DNA of 64,000 nucleotides. It comes from Ruminococcus sp. AF31-8BH. Its GTDB lineage: Bacteria > Bacillota > Clostridia > Lachnospirales > Lachnospiraceae. Within the stretch, counting starts at the first letter, position 1; each line of letters opens with the position of its first letter. Below the pieces are notes generated by a model. That model searched no databases. It saw only the letters and a program-made list of their open reading frames with translations, and was not told where the DNA came from. Positions 26,758-35,862 of the stretch are shown piece by piece. Where the stretch lies: positions 62,001-126,000 of the forward strand of contig NZ_QTVN01000006.1 of NCBI RefSeq assembly GCF_003460605.1. The letters run 5' to 3'. Both the position numbers and the translations under genes were made by a program.

Positions 26758-28077
26758 TTAGTGGAAAAAGTCATGAAATACTTTATTTACGCACCACAAA
26801 TAGGTAATTTTGACGATATTGCGGTCTGCGGTTACAAAATAGTCATCCAGCACCAGTTCTCCGATGGAAAAGGTGACCTGGCCAATCTTCTGCCCTTTTT
26901 TCACAGGGGCAGCAAGTGACTTCTGGAGACGGACATTGCAGGTGACTTTTTCACTGTCCTTTAAAAGGACCTCTTTCTTTTTGTCGGAGTCTTCTGCCTG
27001 GATGACGCCTTTTATAAATGCAGCTTTCCCTAAGCCGGCTGACAGGTTTTGCTCGGACTGTGCCGGGCTCTCATCGGAAACGGTACTGTTTTCCGAAACG
27101 CCGTCCTTCACCTGGATTTCGGGAATGGCAGGCTCCTGCCAGTACACTTCTTTATGGAAGTTTTCCTTTCCATATTCCAGAAGCTTCATGGTGTCCTTCC
27201 ATTTGTAGCTTTTGTTGTTGGGCCATCCGCAGCCAAGAAGAGCGATAATAAAGGTTCTGCCCTCATTTTTGCAGGCGCCCACATAACAGTAGCCTGCATT
27301 TCCTGTGAATCCGGTTTTCCCGGAAATGGCGTCCGGGGTCATGTCCAGAAAGGCGTTTGCATTGTGCACGGAAAACTGCCGGTTCCCGGAAAGGTCGTAA
27401 AAAGAATAATCTCTTGTCTGGGTAATGTGAAGAAAGGTTTTGTTTTTGATGGCGTAACTCATGATCAGGGCAAGGTCCCGGGCTGTGGTCTCATGAACAC
27501 CTCCTGCATCTGCACCGTCCAGGCCGTTTGAAGTGACAAAATGGGTGCTGGTGCAGCCGATTTCCTTTGCTTTTTCGTTCATCATGTGGGCAAAGCCTTC
27601 CACAGAGCCGCCGATGTGCTCGGCAATGGCCACGGCAGTGTCGTTGTGGCTTTTCAGCATCAGGGAATAGAGAAGGTCTTCCAGGTAATACTGCTCCCCT
27701 TCTTTTAAGCCAAGCTTTACCTCGGGTTGGGCGGCGGCATTTTTGGAAACCATTACGTAGTCGTCGCCTTTTCCGTTTTCCAGGGCCAGGATGCAGGTCA
27801 TCACCTTTGTGGTGCTGGCGTTCGGCCTGGCTGTGTAACCCTCTTTTTCGTAAAGCACTCTGCCGGAATCTCCGTCCATGAGAACAGCCGAAAGGGCATA
27901 CAGGCTTCCGGGGCTATCTGTTTCGTTCATGTCCACCGCTGCCGGGATCATCTGTACCACGGTGCTCACTCCCTGAAGGTCTGACGCTCCGGCGCTTGCG
28001 GATGCCTGCCCTACAGATACCGTCCCGGTGATCAGGATAAGAAGTCTGCAAAGAAATCTTTTTCCTTTTTTCTTCAT
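26758..28077 (-). CDS. D-alanyl-D-alanine carboxypeptidase (DacF/PBP5 type)
   Basis: 439 aa from the ATG at 28077 (AGGGG upstream). A signal peptide is followed by the penicilloyl serine transferase motifs: SxxK in NASTTKVM, SxN in KSHNDTAVAIAEHIGGS and KTG in ISGKTGFTGNAGYC. The C-terminal β-domain (PVKKGQKIGQVTFSIG) is present. The end (YFVTADRNIVKITYLWCVNK...) is hydrophobic, with little sign of a classic amphipathic anchor. It trims pentapeptide side chains of peptidoglycan. A paralogue is at 34375-35748. Confidence 0.92.
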   Translation of the reverse strand: MKKKGKRFLCRLLILITGTVSVGQASASAGASDLQGVSTVVQMIPAAVDMNETDSPGSLYALSAVLMDGDSGRVLYEKEGYTARPNASTTKVMTCILALENGKGDDYVMVSKNAAAQPEVKLGLKEGEQYYLEDLLYSLMLKSHNDTAVAIAEHIGGSVEGFAHMMNEKAKEIGCTSTHFVTSNGLDGADAGGVHETTARDLALIMSYAIKNKTFLHITQTRDYSFYDLSGNRQFSVHNANAFLDMTPDAISGKTGFTGNAGYCYVGACKNEGRTFIIALLGCGWPNNKSYKWKDTMKLLEYGKENFHKEVYWQEPAIPEIQVKDGVSENSTVSDESPAQSEQNLSAGLGKAAFIKGVIQAEDSDKKKEVLLKDSEKVTCNVRLQKSLAAPVKKGQKIGQVTFSIGELVLDDYFVTADRNIVKITYLWCVNKVFHDFFH

Positions 28078-28201
28078 ATTCCACATCCCCTCATATTCAA
28101 ACACGCTCTAATCTTCCATATATTCATTTTACGCAGACATGTCCGGGATATGACTCAGGGGCGGAGATTTCGAAGAATGTCCGCCCCCTGAAAAGATATT
28201 A

Positions 28202-28999
28202 TCACCCGTTATAAGTTAAATTCCACCGATCTGATAACGGATGATCCTCCTTGGAAAGCTGATATAGCTCAAGCAGTTCCCCAGGCGCCTTTTTCACTTT
28301 CTCTTCAAACAGCCGGTTCAGTTCCTCTACAAGCTCCTTGCTGCCCCCTGCCGGATGGACCATCATGTAGTGGTCGATCAGGGCTGACTGGGCTTTATGG
28401 CCCCCCAGACTGGAAATTCTGGCCAGACGGGCACGTCTTGCGCCGCCGTCATCGCATACCAGCTGGTTGGTAATCCATTTCATAAGCTTCAGGCTCAGAA
28501 GAATATCCCCTGTTTTTACAAGGGGAAAGACCTTGTGGATTTCTTTTGCATTTCGCTCCTTTGCCGCGATGCATACGGAAGGATAATAGGTATAAGGGTC
28601 TTTCCCTGTTTCTTCCATAAGCAAGCGGTCAAACTCGATTTCCAGAAGACTGTGGGAAATCCGCCCCTTGTCGTGCATCTCGTTTACAAAAGGATGGCAG
28701 GCGGAATCCAGAAGATAATGGCAGCCAAAACCAAGAAGATAGGCAAGCAGGGCCTGATCCTTGGTCTCACGCACCTGACTCATTCCCTGGATGAAAAAGG
28801 CTCTGGCTTTTTCCTTATGCATCCGGTATCCAACGCCGCTGACATGATTTTTGAAAATAAAATAATAAAAGAAGATGTCCGGGCCGTGCAGTCCGATGCG
28901 GTACAGCTCCCCATTTTCCCTGATGACTTTTTTTACTTCTTCCGGCATCTGCCTGTATACTTTCTGTCCAAACAGATCATGTGCGTATGTTGTTGGCAT
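28202..28999 (-). CDS. Zinc-dependent phospholipase C family protein
   Basis: 265 aa from the ATG at 28999 (GAGGA 5 nt upstream). MPTTYAHDLFG, GLHGPDIFFYY, GFGCHYLLDSACHPFVNE and HSLLEIEFDRLL place histidines and aspartates as in the zinc PLC/S1-P1 nuclease fold. There is no signal peptide, unlike secreted bacterial PLC, so a cytoplasmic role with unknown substrate is likely. Such genes are common in clostridia and uncharacterised. It precedes the phospholipid-unrelated scpAB genes in reverse order, so context says little. Confidence 0.75.
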   Translation of the reverse strand: MPTTYAHDLFGQKVYRQMPEEVKKVIRENGELYRIGLHGPDIFFYYFIFKNHVSGVGYRMHKEKARAFFIQGMSQVRETKDQALLAYLLGFGCHYLLDSACHPFVNEMHDKGRISHSLLEIEFDRLLMEETGKDPYTYYPSVCIAAKERNAKEIHKVFPLVKTGDILLSLKLMKWITNQLVCDDGGARRARLARISSLGGHKAQSALIDHYMMVHPAGGSKELVEELNRLFEEKVKKAPGELLELYQLSKEDHPLSDRWNLTYNG

Positions 29000-29084
29000 T
29001 TTTATCCTCTCCTGTCTTATGCCGCAAAAGCTGCGGCTCATATGTTCCATCCTGCATCACTTAGCTTATACCGCTGGCAGCCTT

Positions 29085-29654
29085 TTATACGTCCAGCTTC
29101 AGCTGTATCTCTTCTTCTGCCTCCGCCTTGAAGTCTGCCATTTTCACCGGGTCCACAGAAGGAAGCTCTTCCAGGCCCTGCACGCCGAAGGTTCGAAGAA
29201 ATTCCTCGGTGGTTCCAAAAAGGATGGGGCGTCCCGGTGCATCCAGTCTTCCAAGCTCTTTGACCAAATTATATTCCACCAGCTTGTTCACTGCGTGGTC
29301 GCTTTTTACCCCTCGGATCTTCTCGATCTCTGCCTTGGTCACCGGCTGCTTGTAGGCAATGATGGACAAAGTCTCCAGCATAACGTCGGTAAGTGCCGGC
29401 TTCTGGGGCTGCATGGCGATGCGGATCAGGCAGCCGTAATAGTCCCGCTTGGTGCAAAGCTGATAGGAATTTTCCAGCTCGATAATGTGGATTCCCCTGC
29501 CCTCATCCTGGTATTTGTCCATGAGATTGTGGATCAGCTTCTCTGTGGTGGCCTTGTCCTGCTGGATGGCTTTCGCGATCTGGCAAAGCTCCACCGCCTC
29601 TCCCATTGTAAACAGAATGGCCTCAATGGCTCCTTCTAATTGTCTGATTTCCAT
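29085..29654 (-). CDS. scpB: Segregation and condensation protein ScpB
   Basis: 189 aa, normal length. Two winged-helix domains: LEGAIEAILFTMGEAVELCQIAKAI at the start and LETLSIIAYKQPVTKAEIEKIRG in the middle, the latter the best ScpB mark, followed by YGTTEEFLRTFG-like text (ILFGTTEEFLRTFGVQGLEELP). ScpB dimers bind ScpA in the SMC condensin complex. It starts 3 bp after the scpA stop. Confidence 0.95.
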   Translation of the reverse strand: MEIRQLEGAIEAILFTMGEAVELCQIAKAIQQDKATTEKLIHNLMDKYQDEGRGIHIIELENSYQLCTKRDYYGCLIRIAMQPQKPALTDVMLETLSIIAYKQPVTKAEIEKIRGVKSDHAVNKLVEYNLVKELGRLDAPGRPILFGTTEEFLRTFGVQGLEELPSVDPVKMADFKAEAEEEIQLKLDV

Positions 29655-29657
29655 ATA

Positions 29658-30446
29658 TTATCCTTCCTCTGCAAATTCCGTGAGATTTTTCCAGGTTTCA
29701 GGATCAGTCACAACATCGATCTGGATGTCGTCAAAAATCTCCTCCTGCACCACATGGATGTGTCCCATTTTGATCAGCTCCAGCACGGAAAGGAAGGTGA
29801 CGATCACCTGCACCTTGGAGCACTGCTTTTTCAAAAGGTCCTTAAAGCTGAACTTTCTGTGGGTCTTTGCAAATTCTTTCATCTCAAGCATTTTATCTGA
29901 AAGACTGACTTCTTCTTTTTCAATCCTGCCGAAACGGCTTCGGATGGGGTCCACCTTGTCTTCCTGCCTGCGGATGATGGACTGGTAAATGGCGTGGAGC
30001 TTTTCCAGGGTCAGCCCAGCCAGCAGTTCAGATGGATCCACAGGCTCCCGGTACTGAAGCACTTCCTCCGGCACGTCGGGAGCACGGTAATAGACTCCGC
30101 TGGCATCGTCCATTTTGTCCTTCAGCTCGTAAGACATGTATTTGTACATCTTATATTCCAGAAGCTTCTGGACAAGCTCGGCTCTTGGGTCTTCCTCCTC
30201 CCCTTCCTCGTTTACTTCTTTTGGAAGAAGCATCCGGCATTTGATGTCAAGAAGAGTGGCCGCCATAACCATAAACTCGCTCATCACGCCTAAGTCTTCT
30301 TTTTCCATGGCGTGAATGTATTCCATGTACTGGTCTGTGATCTCCACAATGGGGATGTCGTAAATGTCAATTTTATTTTTATCGATCAGGTGAAGGAGCA
30401 GGTCAAGCGGTCCTTCAAAAACATTTAGTTTTACGGAGATTGCCAT
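29658..30446 (-). CDS. scpA: Segregation and condensation protein ScpA (kleisin)
   Basis: 262 aa. VFEGPLDLLLHLIDKNKIDIYDIPI is the unmistakable start, with YMEYIHAMEKEDLGVMSEFMVMAATLL next. The C-terminal winged helix has FLSVLELIKMGHIHVVQEEIFDDI. ScpA bridges the SMC heads. Gene order scpA-scpB is conserved; smc is not in the window. Confidence 0.96.
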   Translation of the reverse strand: MAISVKLNVFEGPLDLLLHLIDKNKIDIYDIPIVEITDQYMEYIHAMEKEDLGVMSEFMVMAATLLDIKCRMLLPKEVNEEGEEEDPRAELVQKLLEYKMYKYMSYELKDKMDDASGVYYRAPDVPEEVLQYREPVDPSELLAGLTLEKLHAIYQSIIRRQEDKVDPIRSRFGRIEKEEVSLSDKMLEMKEFAKTHRKFSFKDLLKKQCSKVQVIVTFLSVLELIKMGHIHVVQEEIFDDIQIDVVTDPETWKNLTEFAEEG

Positions 30447-30464
30447 GAGCTTTCCTTTCTTCCC

Positions 30465-31259
30465 TTAAGATTTCATTTCTATAAAAATCAGTTCTCTGGG
30501 GTTGTGGATCCGAAGGGGCATGGTGTGTTCCCCAAGCCCGGCGCTTACGATCATGCACTGCCCGTCCTGGTAAAAATCCCCGCAGCAGTACCTGGGAAAA
30601 GGCATGAGCTGGGGACTGATGGTGCCTATGTGCCTGGAAAAACGCAGCACGCCGCCGTGGTAGTGGCCGGACAGGATCAGGTCTGCGCCCCAGTTAAAAT
30701 AGGTTCTGCCGTATTTGGGACTGTGGGCGAGGAGAATGTTTACCGCGTCCGGCTCCGGTTTTCCCATAAGCTGTTCCATTGCCTGGTCTGTAAGCTTTGG
30801 GGAGGTTGGCTTGTGATAATATTCTAAAGGAAGTTCCAGGCCGTTTATAACAAGGGAGGTGCCTTTTGCCTGGAATTCGTATTTCTCATTTGTCAGGATA
30901 TGGACGCCAGCTTTCCTCAGGGACTGTTCGTATTCCAGATATTCGCTCTGGCAGGGATAGCCCTCTATTTTCATTTTGGATTCGTGATTTCCCAGACCAT
31001 AGAAAACAGGAAAATCCTTTGCCAGGGAAATAAGAAGCTTCCGGGCGTTTTCCAGGGTGGATACATCTTTTCGCACAACCATGTCTCCAGCTACAAGAAT
31101 GGCATCCGGCAGGTTTTCCCGGATTTTTGCCTGCAGGTCGCAGTTGTCTGTTCCAAATTCGCTGCCGTGAACATCCGCAAGGACGGCGAAACGCACGCTC
31201 TGGTTTTGTTTTATTTTGGGGTTGTGAACTTCGTAGGTTACAGTTCGGAATTCGCCCAT
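30465..31259 (-). CDS. Cytoplasmic or membrane-associated metallophosphoesterase (YkuE/YaeI-like)
   Basis: 264 aa with all five calcineurin-type motifs: VLADVHGSEFG, VAGDMVVRKD, GLGNHESKM, LLAHSPKYG and LSGHYHGG. Relatives act on UDP-diacylglucosamine-like or cell-wall lipids, but the substrate here is unknown. No signal or membrane anchor is seen, unlike full YkuE. AAAGGAG precedes the ATG. Upstream is the molybdopterin-binding gene, 21 bp away. Confidence 0.85.
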   Translation of the reverse strand: MGEFRTVTYEVHNPKIKQNQSVRFAVLADVHGSEFGTDNCDLQAKIRENLPDAILVAGDMVVRKDVSTLENARKLLISLAKDFPVFYGLGNHESKMKIEGYPCQSEYLEYEQSLRKAGVHILTNEKYEFQAKGTSLVINGLELPLEYYHKPTSPKLTDQAMEQLMGKPEPDAVNILLAHSPKYGRTYFNWGADLILSGHYHGGVLRFSRHIGTISPQLMPFPRYCCGDFYQDGQCMIVSAGLGEHTMPLRIHNPRELIFIEMKS

Positions 31260-31280
31260 AGGTCTCCTTTTGTGTTTTCT

Positions 31281-32309
31281 TTATTTTCCAAATCCGCAGT
31301 TGGGGAAGGTACAGACTTTACAGTTCAGGCAAAGGCCGCCTTCGCCATAGGCTGCCACTTCTTCGGCGAAAATTTCATCGTCTGCCATGATTCTTGGCAG
31401 AACAAGATCAAATACGGTTCGTTTCGCATACATGACGCATCCTGGCAGGCCAAGGATGGGAATGCGTTTGCCGTCTTTTTCGTAGTAAGCAATCAGAAGC
31501 ATGGCGCCTGGAAGCACCGGGGCACCGTAGGTTACCACTCTGGCTCCGGTGTCGCGGATTCCTCCTGGGGTGCGGTCGTCCGGGTCAACGCTCATGCCGC
31601 CGCTGCAGATTACCATGTCTGCGCCCTGGTCTATAAAGGCCAGAATGTCGGCTGTAATCTGGGCTTTGTCATCTCCCGGGGTGGTCTGGCCGATAACTTC
31701 GGTCGGATATTCTGCCAGCTTGTCTTTCAGCACAGGGGTAAAGGTGTCCTGGATCAAGCCTTTTTTGACTTCGCTTCCGGTGGTGACGATTCCTACCTTT
31801 TTAAACTGATAGGGAAGAATGGAAAAAATGGGGTCCGGGCCTGCGGCTTCTACGGCTTTGTCCATTTTTTCTTTTTCGATCACAAGGGGGATGATGCGGG
31901 TTCCGGCCAGCTTGTCGCCTTTTTTTACAGGGAAATCACCGTGGCGGGAAGCGATCATCATCTCGCCGAGGGAGTTGACTGCCAGAAGGGCGTCACGGCG
32001 GATTTTCAGAACGCCGTCGGTGTCGGCTACCAGCTCGATTTTGCCTTCTTTTACATCAGTTCCGTGCATGGAGGGGCCGGCACAGATTTTGTAGAGGATG
32101 TCAGCGCCTTCGTTTTCATGAAGAATGCCTTCTTTCTTTTCCCAGACAAAGAGGTGCTCTTTGCCGACGGAGAGGAGGAGGGGGATGTCTTCTTCTTTTA
32201 CAATGTGGCCTTTGGAGAAGAGGACGCCTTTTTTCTTATCTTTGATAATCTGGGTAATGTCGTGGCAGAGGATGTGGCCTACTGCGTCTTCGGTTCGGAT
32301 TTCTTTCAT
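31281..32309 (-). CDS. Molybdopterin-binding (MoeA/MogA-like) protein with cysteine-rich tail
   Basis: 342 aa. The MoCF domain is at ~165-300: VGIVTTGSEVKKG, TTPGDDKAQITADILAFID, VICSGGMSVDPDDRTPGGIR and LPGCVMYAKRTVFDLVLP. The N-terminal part (TEDAVGHILCHDITQI) resembles MoeA domain I. The tail LCLNCKVCTFPNCGFG has four cysteines in a metal-site spacing. Such short MoeA-like proteins occur near molybdenum hydroxylase genes in clostridia, but no other molybdenum-cofactor gene is in this window, so its role is inferred only. Confidence 0.8.
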   Translation of the reverse strand: MKEIRTEDAVGHILCHDITQIIKDKKKGVLFSKGHIVKEEDIPLLLSVGKEHLFVWEKKEGILHENEGADILYKICAGPSMHGTDVKEGKIELVADTDGVLKIRRDALLAVNSLGEMMIASRHGDFPVKKGDKLAGTRIIPLVIEKEKMDKAVEAAGPDPIFSILPYQFKKVGIVTTGSEVKKGLIQDTFTPVLKDKLAEYPTEVIGQTTPGDDKAQITADILAFIDQGADMVICSGGMSVDPDDRTPGGIRDTGARVVTYGAPVLPGAMLLIAYYEKDGKRIPILGLPGCVMYAKRTVFDLVLPRIMADDEIFAEEVAAYGEGGLCLNCKVCTFPNCGFGK

Positions 32310-32333
32310 TGTACGGTCTTCCTTTCGTAACTT

Positions 32334-34082
32334 TTACAATCCAGCTTTACAAAGCTTGGCGTATACGCCGTCTTTTTCCATCAGTTCCTGGTGGGTGCCT
32401 TCTTCTGCGATTCCGTCTTCGGTGAGGACCAGGATTCGTCTTGCGTTGCGGATGGTGGAAAGGCGGTGGGCGATGACGAAGGTGGTTCGGTTTTTGGCAA
32501 GACGTTCTAGGGACTCCTGGACTACCTTCTCGCTTTCGTTGTCAAGGGCAGAGGTTGCCTCATCGAAGATCAGGATGGGCGGATTTTTCAGGAATGCTCT
32601 TGCAATGGAAAGGCGCTGCTTCTGTCCGCCAGAAAGCTTCACGCCCCGCTGGCCGATATCCGTTGCGTAGTTATCCGGCATTTCCATAATAAAATCGTGG
32701 GCATTGGCAAGCTTGGCTGCGCGGATGACTTCCTCGTCTGTGGCATCCGGGCGGCCGTAGCGGATATTTTCCATAATGTTTCCTGCGAACAGATATACAT
32801 CCTGCTGAACAATTCCAATCTGCTGGCGAAGGTCCTTCAGCTTGATCTTGCGGATGTCTTTTCCATCCAGATAAATGGCGCCCTCGGTTACATCATAAAA
32901 TCTGGGGATCAGGCTGCACAGGGTGGTTTTGCCTGCGCCAGAGGTGCCCACAAGAGCAACATAATCTCCCGGCTTCACTTCCAGATTGACATTGGAAAGA
33001 ACTTTGTCATCATGGTCCTCATAATGGAAGGAAACATTTTCAAAGCGAATGTCCCCGTCCACATGGTCTAACGGCACTGCATCCGGCGCGTCCTCAATAT
33101 CCGGCGCAATGGACATCATTTCCAGGAAACGGTCGTAACCGCTGTAGCCGTTCTGGAACTGCTCAGTGAAGTTTACCAGTTTGGTAACAGGCTCGGTGAA
33201 GTTGTTGATATACAAAAGAAAGGTCACAAGGTCTGTGGCACTAATGCTTCCGGACGCAAGGAACATAGCACCGGAAACCAAGGCCGCAACTGTAATCAGG
33301 GTGGTAAAGGCATCCATGCCTGCGTGGTAGCCTGCCATGTAGCGGTAAGTCACTCTCTTGGCATCCACGAAGCGCTCATTTCCCTTGCGGAATTTCTCGA
33401 TCTCACGCTTCTCATTTCCAAAGGATTTCACCACGCGGATTCCGGAAAGACTGTCCTCGATCTGGCTGTTGATCTCGCCCATGCGCACGCGGTTTTCCTT
33501 AAATGCGCTTTTCATTTTCTTATTGTAAACCAGCGCATAGATCAGCATAATGATTACAATGGCAAAGCAAAGCAGTGCCATCTGGGGCTTCACGTTCATC
33601 AGAATGATCAGCGCTCCGAACAGCTTGATCACGGAGATCAGAATATCTTCCGGTCCGTGATGCAGAAGCTCGGTGATGTCAAACAGGTCGCTTGTGATCC
33701 TGGAAAGCAGGTGCCCTACTTTCTGGTTGTCATAGAATGCGAAAGAAAGCTTCTGGTAGTGGCTGAAGATTTCATTTCGCATGTCATGCTCAATGTAAGC
33801 ACCCATCATGTGTCCGTAATAGGTGATGAAATAACGGCTTCCAAGCTTGACCAGAATCAGTGCCAGCATTCCTACGCCGATTTTTAGAATAATTGTCTTG
33901 GCTTCCTGGGCTGGCATTTCCCCTACTGTGTTCATAATGTAGCGCACCAGCAGCGGAATGACCAGAGTTACGGCTGCTCCCAGAAATGCAAAGAACAGAT
34001 CTGCGAAAAACAGTCCCTGATATGGTTTATAATAGCGGGCCAGAAGCTTTAGCTTACCTGGCTCTTTCTTTGGTTGTTTCAT
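32334..34082 (-). CDS. ABC exporter, fused permease and ATPase
   Basis: 582 aa. Residues ~20-310 hold six membrane segments. The ATPase has Walker A LVGTSGAGKTTLCSL, Q-loop GIVQQDVYLF, signature KLSGGQKQRLSIARA, Walker B ILIFDEATSALD and switch histidine VIAHRLST. This is an MsbA/BmrA-type exporter, usually for lipids or drugs; substrate unknown. GGAGGGG precedes the ATG. It has a ~260-nt leader filled by a structured repeat. Confidence 0.93.
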   Translation of the reverse strand: MKQPKKEPGKLKLLARYYKPYQGLFFADLFFAFLGAAVTLVIPLLVRYIMNTVGEMPAQEAKTIILKIGVGMLALILVKLGSRYFITYYGHMMGAYIEHDMRNEIFSHYQKLSFAFYDNQKVGHLLSRITSDLFDITELLHHGPEDILISVIKLFGALIILMNVKPQMALLCFAIVIIMLIYALVYNKKMKSAFKENRVRMGEINSQIEDSLSGIRVVKSFGNEKREIEKFRKGNERFVDAKRVTYRYMAGYHAGMDAFTTLITVAALVSGAMFLASGSISATDLVTFLLYINNFTEPVTKLVNFTEQFQNGYSGYDRFLEMMSIAPDIEDAPDAVPLDHVDGDIRFENVSFHYEDHDDKVLSNVNLEVKPGDYVALVGTSGAGKTTLCSLIPRFYDVTEGAIYLDGKDIRKIKLKDLRQQIGIVQQDVYLFAGNIMENIRYGRPDATDEEVIRAAKLANAHDFIMEMPDNYATDIGQRGVKLSGGQKQRLSIARAFLKNPPILIFDEATSALDNESEKVVQESLERLAKNRTTFVIAHRLSTIRNARRILVLTEDGIAEEGTHQELMEKDGVYAKLCKAGL

Positions 34083-34111
34083 GTGTTTCCCCTCCGTCTT
34101 TGCTATTTTTT

Positions 34112-34318
34112 ACTATGAAAGTCCCAGACGGCAGCCAAGAATGAGCCATGCTTGCATGAGCGAATTCTTGGATATCGGATGGGCTAGACCGTATGAGTAA
34201 GTAGGGCGATAGCCCGGATTACGAATGCGGGCGGCAGCTGTGGGAGCGCCCATAGGCGCGGAACAGCTGACTTTCATATATGGTGATGTCGCCGGTAGGC
34301 GACATGTCTGTTTTGTAA
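34112..34318 (-). repeat. Structured dispersed repeat, family 2, fullest copy, in the ABC exporter leader
   Basis: Inverted repeats build a multi-branched fold. ATGAAAGTC (34115-34123) pairs with GACTTTCAT (34269-34277). CCAAGAAT (34135-34142) pairs with ATTCTTGG (34164-34171). CAGCTG pairs with CAGCTG (~34235/34264). ATGTCGCC with GGCGACAT (34286-34305) forms a separate hairpin. Related copies are at about 46995-47120 (inverted orientation, partial) and 56295-56337 (only the two ends, joined). The promoter at 34349-34378 would transcribe it. Confidence 0.7.
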
Positions 34319-34348
34319 GATAGCAGCAAAAATTTTCATACAGAATTT

Positions 34349-34378
34349 ATTATAAACCGACAGGGACTGTTTTGTCAA
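34349..34378 (-). promoter_or_regulatory. Promoter for the ABC exporter
   Basis: Minus strand: consensus -35 TTGACA (34373-34378), 18-nt spacer, consensus -10 TATAAT (34349-34354). The -35 overlaps the stop codon of the upstream carboxypeptidase gene. The predicted leader is ~260 nt and contains the structured repeat. Confidence 0.8.
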
Positions 34379-35748
34379 AATGCTTCTGCAATTATTTTTT
34401 CCAGGCAGTTTTTGTAGGTGGCTTTTTCTATGGTTTCTGTAAAAAGAATGTTGATCTCGCCTAATTTTCTGCCGTTTTCGTAGTATTCTAGGGTTCCGGC
34501 TGTGTCGCCTGCTTTTACTGGGGCCTGGACCTGTGGATTCAGATTCAGTTTCGTCTGGACATCACCTATGGTTTTACCGTCGCAGCTTAGATACTGGAAG
34601 GTTTTTTCATATTTTACTTCGGTTGTGGGTTTGGTTCCTTTTCGGACTTCGATGGAAGGGAGTTTTTCGGGGTTTTCATCGGTGTAGAGACTGCTTTTGG
34701 AAAAACCGTAGTTCAGCATGGCAGCCGCATCCTTGAAGCGAACCTTGTAGTCGGGCGCTGCCATGACTACGGAAATAAGAGTGATGCCGTTTCGGGCGGC
34801 AACTGCGGATACACAGTATTTGGCAAGGCTGGTGCTTCCGGTTTTGAGGCCAACACAACCCTCGTAGCTTCGAAGAAGCTTGTTGGTGTTGGTCAGGCCG
34901 AATTCCTTGGAGCCCTGTCTGGTGACGTGAGTGATATTTTCCATCCAGATGGAGGAATATTCCAGTATTTTGGGATATTTAGTGATCAGCTCCCGGCTCA
35001 TCAGGGCGATGTCCCGGGCAGTGGTGTAATGGTCGGTAGAGTCTGTCAAGCCGCAGCAGTCCACGAAATGGGTGTTTTCCATGCCAAGACCTGCTGCCCG
35101 CTCGTTCATCTGACGGACAAATTCCTGCTCGCTGCCGCCGATGTGCTCCGCCATTGCCACACTGGCGTCGTTGCCGGATGCGATCACAATGCACTTAATC
35201 ATGGTTTCCACATCCTGGGTTTCCCCTTCTTCTAAGAAAACCTGGGAGCCGCCCATGGATTTGGCGTAGGCACTGGTGGTAACGGTGTCGGTCATTTTCA
35301 GGGTGCCATTTTCCAGAGCATCAAAAATCAGGATCAGGGTCATGATTTTTGTGATGCTGGCAGGACTGCGGCGGGTGTCCGGGTCTTTTTCGTAGATTAC
35401 GGTGCCGGTGGTGGCTTCCATGAGAAGAGCGGAAGGGGCCTGGATGAGGGTGTCGTCGGTGGCTGGAGTATTGGGTGAGACATTTTCCTGCTGCGTATCC
35501 GTATCCGAGGTATTGTCCCCGGTATTTTTTTCTTCCTGGCTATTGGTATCCGCGGTACTGCCGCTGGCAGCTTCCTGCTGCGTATCTGTATTGGAAGTAT
35601 TTATGCCAGAGGACTCTTCCTGGAAAATAACAGCCGCATCCCAGCTATTTTCCCCCGCATACCCATATGTAATCCGGCAACCTGAACCAGTTAGCAGGCT
35701 GCCGATCAAAACAGGAAGAACTGCTTTTTTTATTGCCTTAAGAAACAT
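34375..35748 (-). CDS. D-alanyl-D-alanine carboxypeptidase, second paralogue with acidic linker
   Basis: 457 aa. The start (AVLPVLIGSLLTGSGCRITYG) suggests an exported protein, possibly a lipoprotein at the cysteine. Residues ~45-105 are a Ser/Thr/Gln-rich linker with repeated DTQQE. The enzyme follows: SxxK SPASITKIM, SxN VIASGNDASVAMAEHIGGS and KTG CVGLKTGSTSLAKYC, then the C-terminal β-domain. It would act on peptidoglycan pentapeptides outside the membrane. AAGGAG precedes the ATG. Confidence 0.92.
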   Translation of the reverse strand: MFLKAIKKAVLPVLIGSLLTGSGCRITYGYAGENSWDAAVIFQEESSGINTSNTDTQQEAASGSTADTNSQEEKNTGDNTSDTDTQQENVSPNTPATDDTLIQAPSALLMEATTGTVIYEKDPDTRRSPASITKIMTLILIFDALENGTLKMTDTVTTSAYAKSMGGSQVFLEEGETQDVETMIKCIVIASGNDASVAMAEHIGGSEQEFVRQMNERAAGLGMENTHFVDCCGLTDSTDHYTTARDIALMSRELITKYPKILEYSSIWMENITHVTRQGSKEFGLTNTNKLLRSYEGCVGLKTGSTSLAKYCVSAVAARNGITLISVVMAAPDYKVRFKDAAAMLNYGFSKSSLYTDENPEKLPSIEVRKGTKPTTEVKYEKTFQYLSCDGKTIGDVQTKLNLNPQVQAPVKAGDTAGTLEYYENGRKLGEINILFTETIEKATYKNCLEKIIAEAF

Positions 35749-35862
35749 AGATTGTCTCCTTGAAAAACAGATTCTATTCTATTTTAAATCTTGCCAGGGG
35801 ATTTTATGCATGGAATGTACATAAAATAGAAGACGGTTTCCCTTAATGCTAAACAATCGGGG

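Noticed and set aside
30900..32330. 476-codon plus-strand frame
   Set aside because: It lies opposite two well-supported genes (phosphoesterase and molybdopterin-binding protein); its Phe-rich content is a shadow of their codon use.
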